The notes under the pieces are model-generated. The model did not search any database and was not told where the DNA came from. It saw only the letters and a program-made list of their open reading frames with translations. This document shows, in pieces, positions 63,048-64,000 of a DNA stretch of 64,000 bases. The stretch is from DASXKD01 sp963762735. GTDB lineage: Bacteria > Actinomycetota > Actinomycetes > Streptosporangiales > Streptosporangiaceae. Location of the stretch: positions 310,001 to 374,000 of the forward strand of contig CAVXMG010000003.1 in NCBI GenBank assembly GCA_963762735.1, in the 5' to 3' direction. Both the position numbers and the translations under genes were made by a program. Each line of letters starts with the position of its first letter. Positions within the stretch are counted from its first letter, which is position 1.

Positions 63048-64000
63048 GTGGCGACTATGACGCAGCAACCCGATCCAGCGGCACAGCCGACGGTTTTCGT
63101 CCTCTTCGGGGCGACCGGCGACCTGGCCAGGCGGATGGTGCTGCCGGCTTGGTACCGGCTGGCGTGCGGGGGGCTCCTGCCGCGGCAGTGGCTGCTGGTG
63201 GGCAACGGCCGCGGCGACATCACGCACGAAAGCTTCCGCGCCCGCGTCCACGATGCGCTCACCGAGTTCGGCCCCAAGCCCGAGGGCAGGGACTGGGATT
63301 CATTCGCGCAGCGGGTGTTCTTCGCTGGCGGCGGGTTCAGCCCCGACAGCCCCGGCAGCCTGCCGGACGTGCTCGGCGAGGCGCGCGCATCGCTGGGCGG
63401 CAGCCCGCAGCTGATGCACTACCTGGCCGTCCCGCCGGTTGCCTTCGGCGGGCTGACTCAGGCGCTGGGGCGGTACGGGCTGGCCCACGGCGCCCGGGTC
63501 GTCTACGAGAAGCCATTTGGCACCTCGCCCAGCAGTTTCCGCGAACTCGACCGGGTCGTTCATTCCGTCCTGGATGAGCAGCAGGTGTACCGGATCGACC
63601 ATTTCCTGGGCAAGGAAGCCACCCAGGATCTGCACCTGCTCCGCTTCGCCAACGGATCGTCCGCTGCGTACTGGGACGGCGAGCACATCGAGTCGGTGCA
63701 GATCGACGTGCCCGAGACCCTCGGGATCAGCGACCGGGCCAAGTTCTACGACGCTACCGGCGCGGTCCTGGACATGCTCGTCACGCACTTGTTCCAGGTG
63801 GCCGCCGAAGTCGCCATGGAACCCCCGGCCAGCCTGGACGCGCTGGGCCTGCAGGCGGCCCGGGAGAAGGTCATCAGTGACTTCCGGCCGCTGGACCCGC
63901 AGGAGATCGTGCTGGGGCAATTCGATGGGTACCGGGAGGTGCCGGGTGTCGATCCGCACTCCAGCCGGGACACGTTCGTGGCTGCCCGGCTGTGGGTCGA
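63048..64000 (+). CDS. zwf: Glucose-6-phosphate 1-dehydrogenase, 3' end beyond the window
   Basis: First enzyme of the oxidative pentose phosphate pathway. GTG 63048 or ATG 63057 starts an open frame running to the window edge, about 315 residues. Seen: nucleotide-binding FVLFGATGDLARRMVLPAWY, LMHYLAVPPVAFGGLTQALG, VVYEKPFGTSPSSFRELDRV, the catalytic signature YRIDHFLGKEATQDLHLLRF, VQIDVPETLGISDRAKFYDA and SSRDTFVAARLWVD. The RIDHxLGKE His and Lys, and EKPFG, are all present, so the enzyme should be active. Its usual partners (opcA, tal, gnd) would lie to the right. Confidence 0.92.
   Translation, partial: MATMTQQPDPAAQPTVFVLFGATGDLARRMVLPAWYRLACGGLLPRQWLLVGNGRGDITHESFRARVHDALTEFGPKPEGRDWDSFAQRVFFAGGGFSPDSPGSLPDVLGEARASLGGSPQLMHYLAVPPVAFGGLTQALGRYGLAHGARVVYEKPFGTSPSSFRELDRVVHSVLDEQQVYRIDHFLGKEATQDLHLLRFANGSSAAYWDGEHIESVQIDVPETLGISDRAKFYDATGAVLDMLVTHLFQVAAEVAMEPPASLDALGLQAAREKVISDFRPLDPQEIVLGQFDGYREVPGVDPHSSRDTFVAARLWV

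Overview
The window is GC-rich DNA (mostly around 70% G+C) from an actinobacterium, probably one with a complex, Streptomyces/Streptosporangiales-like regulatory style. The evidence is a CvnA-type conservon sensor kinase, two very large LuxR-family (LAL) regulators, a furA-katG operon, a SigB/F-type sigma factor, and a rifamycin-associated element in front of a HelR-type RNA polymerase ATPase. The genus cannot be named from the sequence. Many genes between 1 and 30 kb are broken by 1-nt frame changes, often at G/C runs. Conserved residues continue in the next frame, so most of these look like sequencing or assembly indels rather than decay. They become rare after 32 kb. Frame-broken genes are annotated over their full inferred span.

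Layout. 1-2.0 kb: 5' part of a CvnA-like sensor kinase (minus strand, cut by the window edge). 2.2-3.3 kb: a lipoprotein ABC-transporter binding protein. 3.1-15.6 kb: a cell-surface glycan cluster. It holds two GT-C-like polytopic proteins, an FkbM methyltransferase in a low-GC patch, two GT2 enzymes, a GT2-GT4 fusion and a flippase. The minus-strand genes are coupled by 4-nt overlaps, and an inverted relic of a third GT-C-like gene lies at the flippase 5' end. 16-23 kb: an Ig-like secreted protein, thioesterase, alpha/beta hydrolase, katG (with an in-frame amber codon), furA, a small CxxC protein and a class I aldolase homologue. 23.3-25.0 kb: an OmpR-type two-component system. 25.3-28.1 kb: a LAL regulator.

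28.2-31.8 kb: three tandem secreted paralogues. Each has exactly seven WAVG repeats and cysteines placed where the two chain ends should meet, which predicts a disulfide-closed seven-bladed beta-propeller. This is the most novel element seen. It is followed by a convergent membrane-anchored protein with possible propeller repeats. 33.3-35.7 kb: a perfect rifamycin-associated element, a remnant of a GT28 (Rgt-like) glycosyltransferase, and helR.

35.7-64 kb: two aldo/keto reductases flanking an MFS exporter, a conserved membrane protein, secreted and phosphoesterase proteins, UspA, a sigma factor, a GlsB-type membrane protein, an alanine-dehydrogenase-like protein, a doubled muconolactone-isomerase-like protein, three SAM methyltransferases, a PRC-barrel protein, an ArsR/SRPBCC pair with a likely operator, three alpha/beta hydrolases (one lacking its nucleophile serine), a second LAL regulator, several hypothetical proteins, and the 5' part of glucose-6-phosphate dehydrogenase running off the end. 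Stress, redox and antibiotic-defence functions dominate. No tRNA, rRNA, CRISPR array or insertion sequence was recognised.
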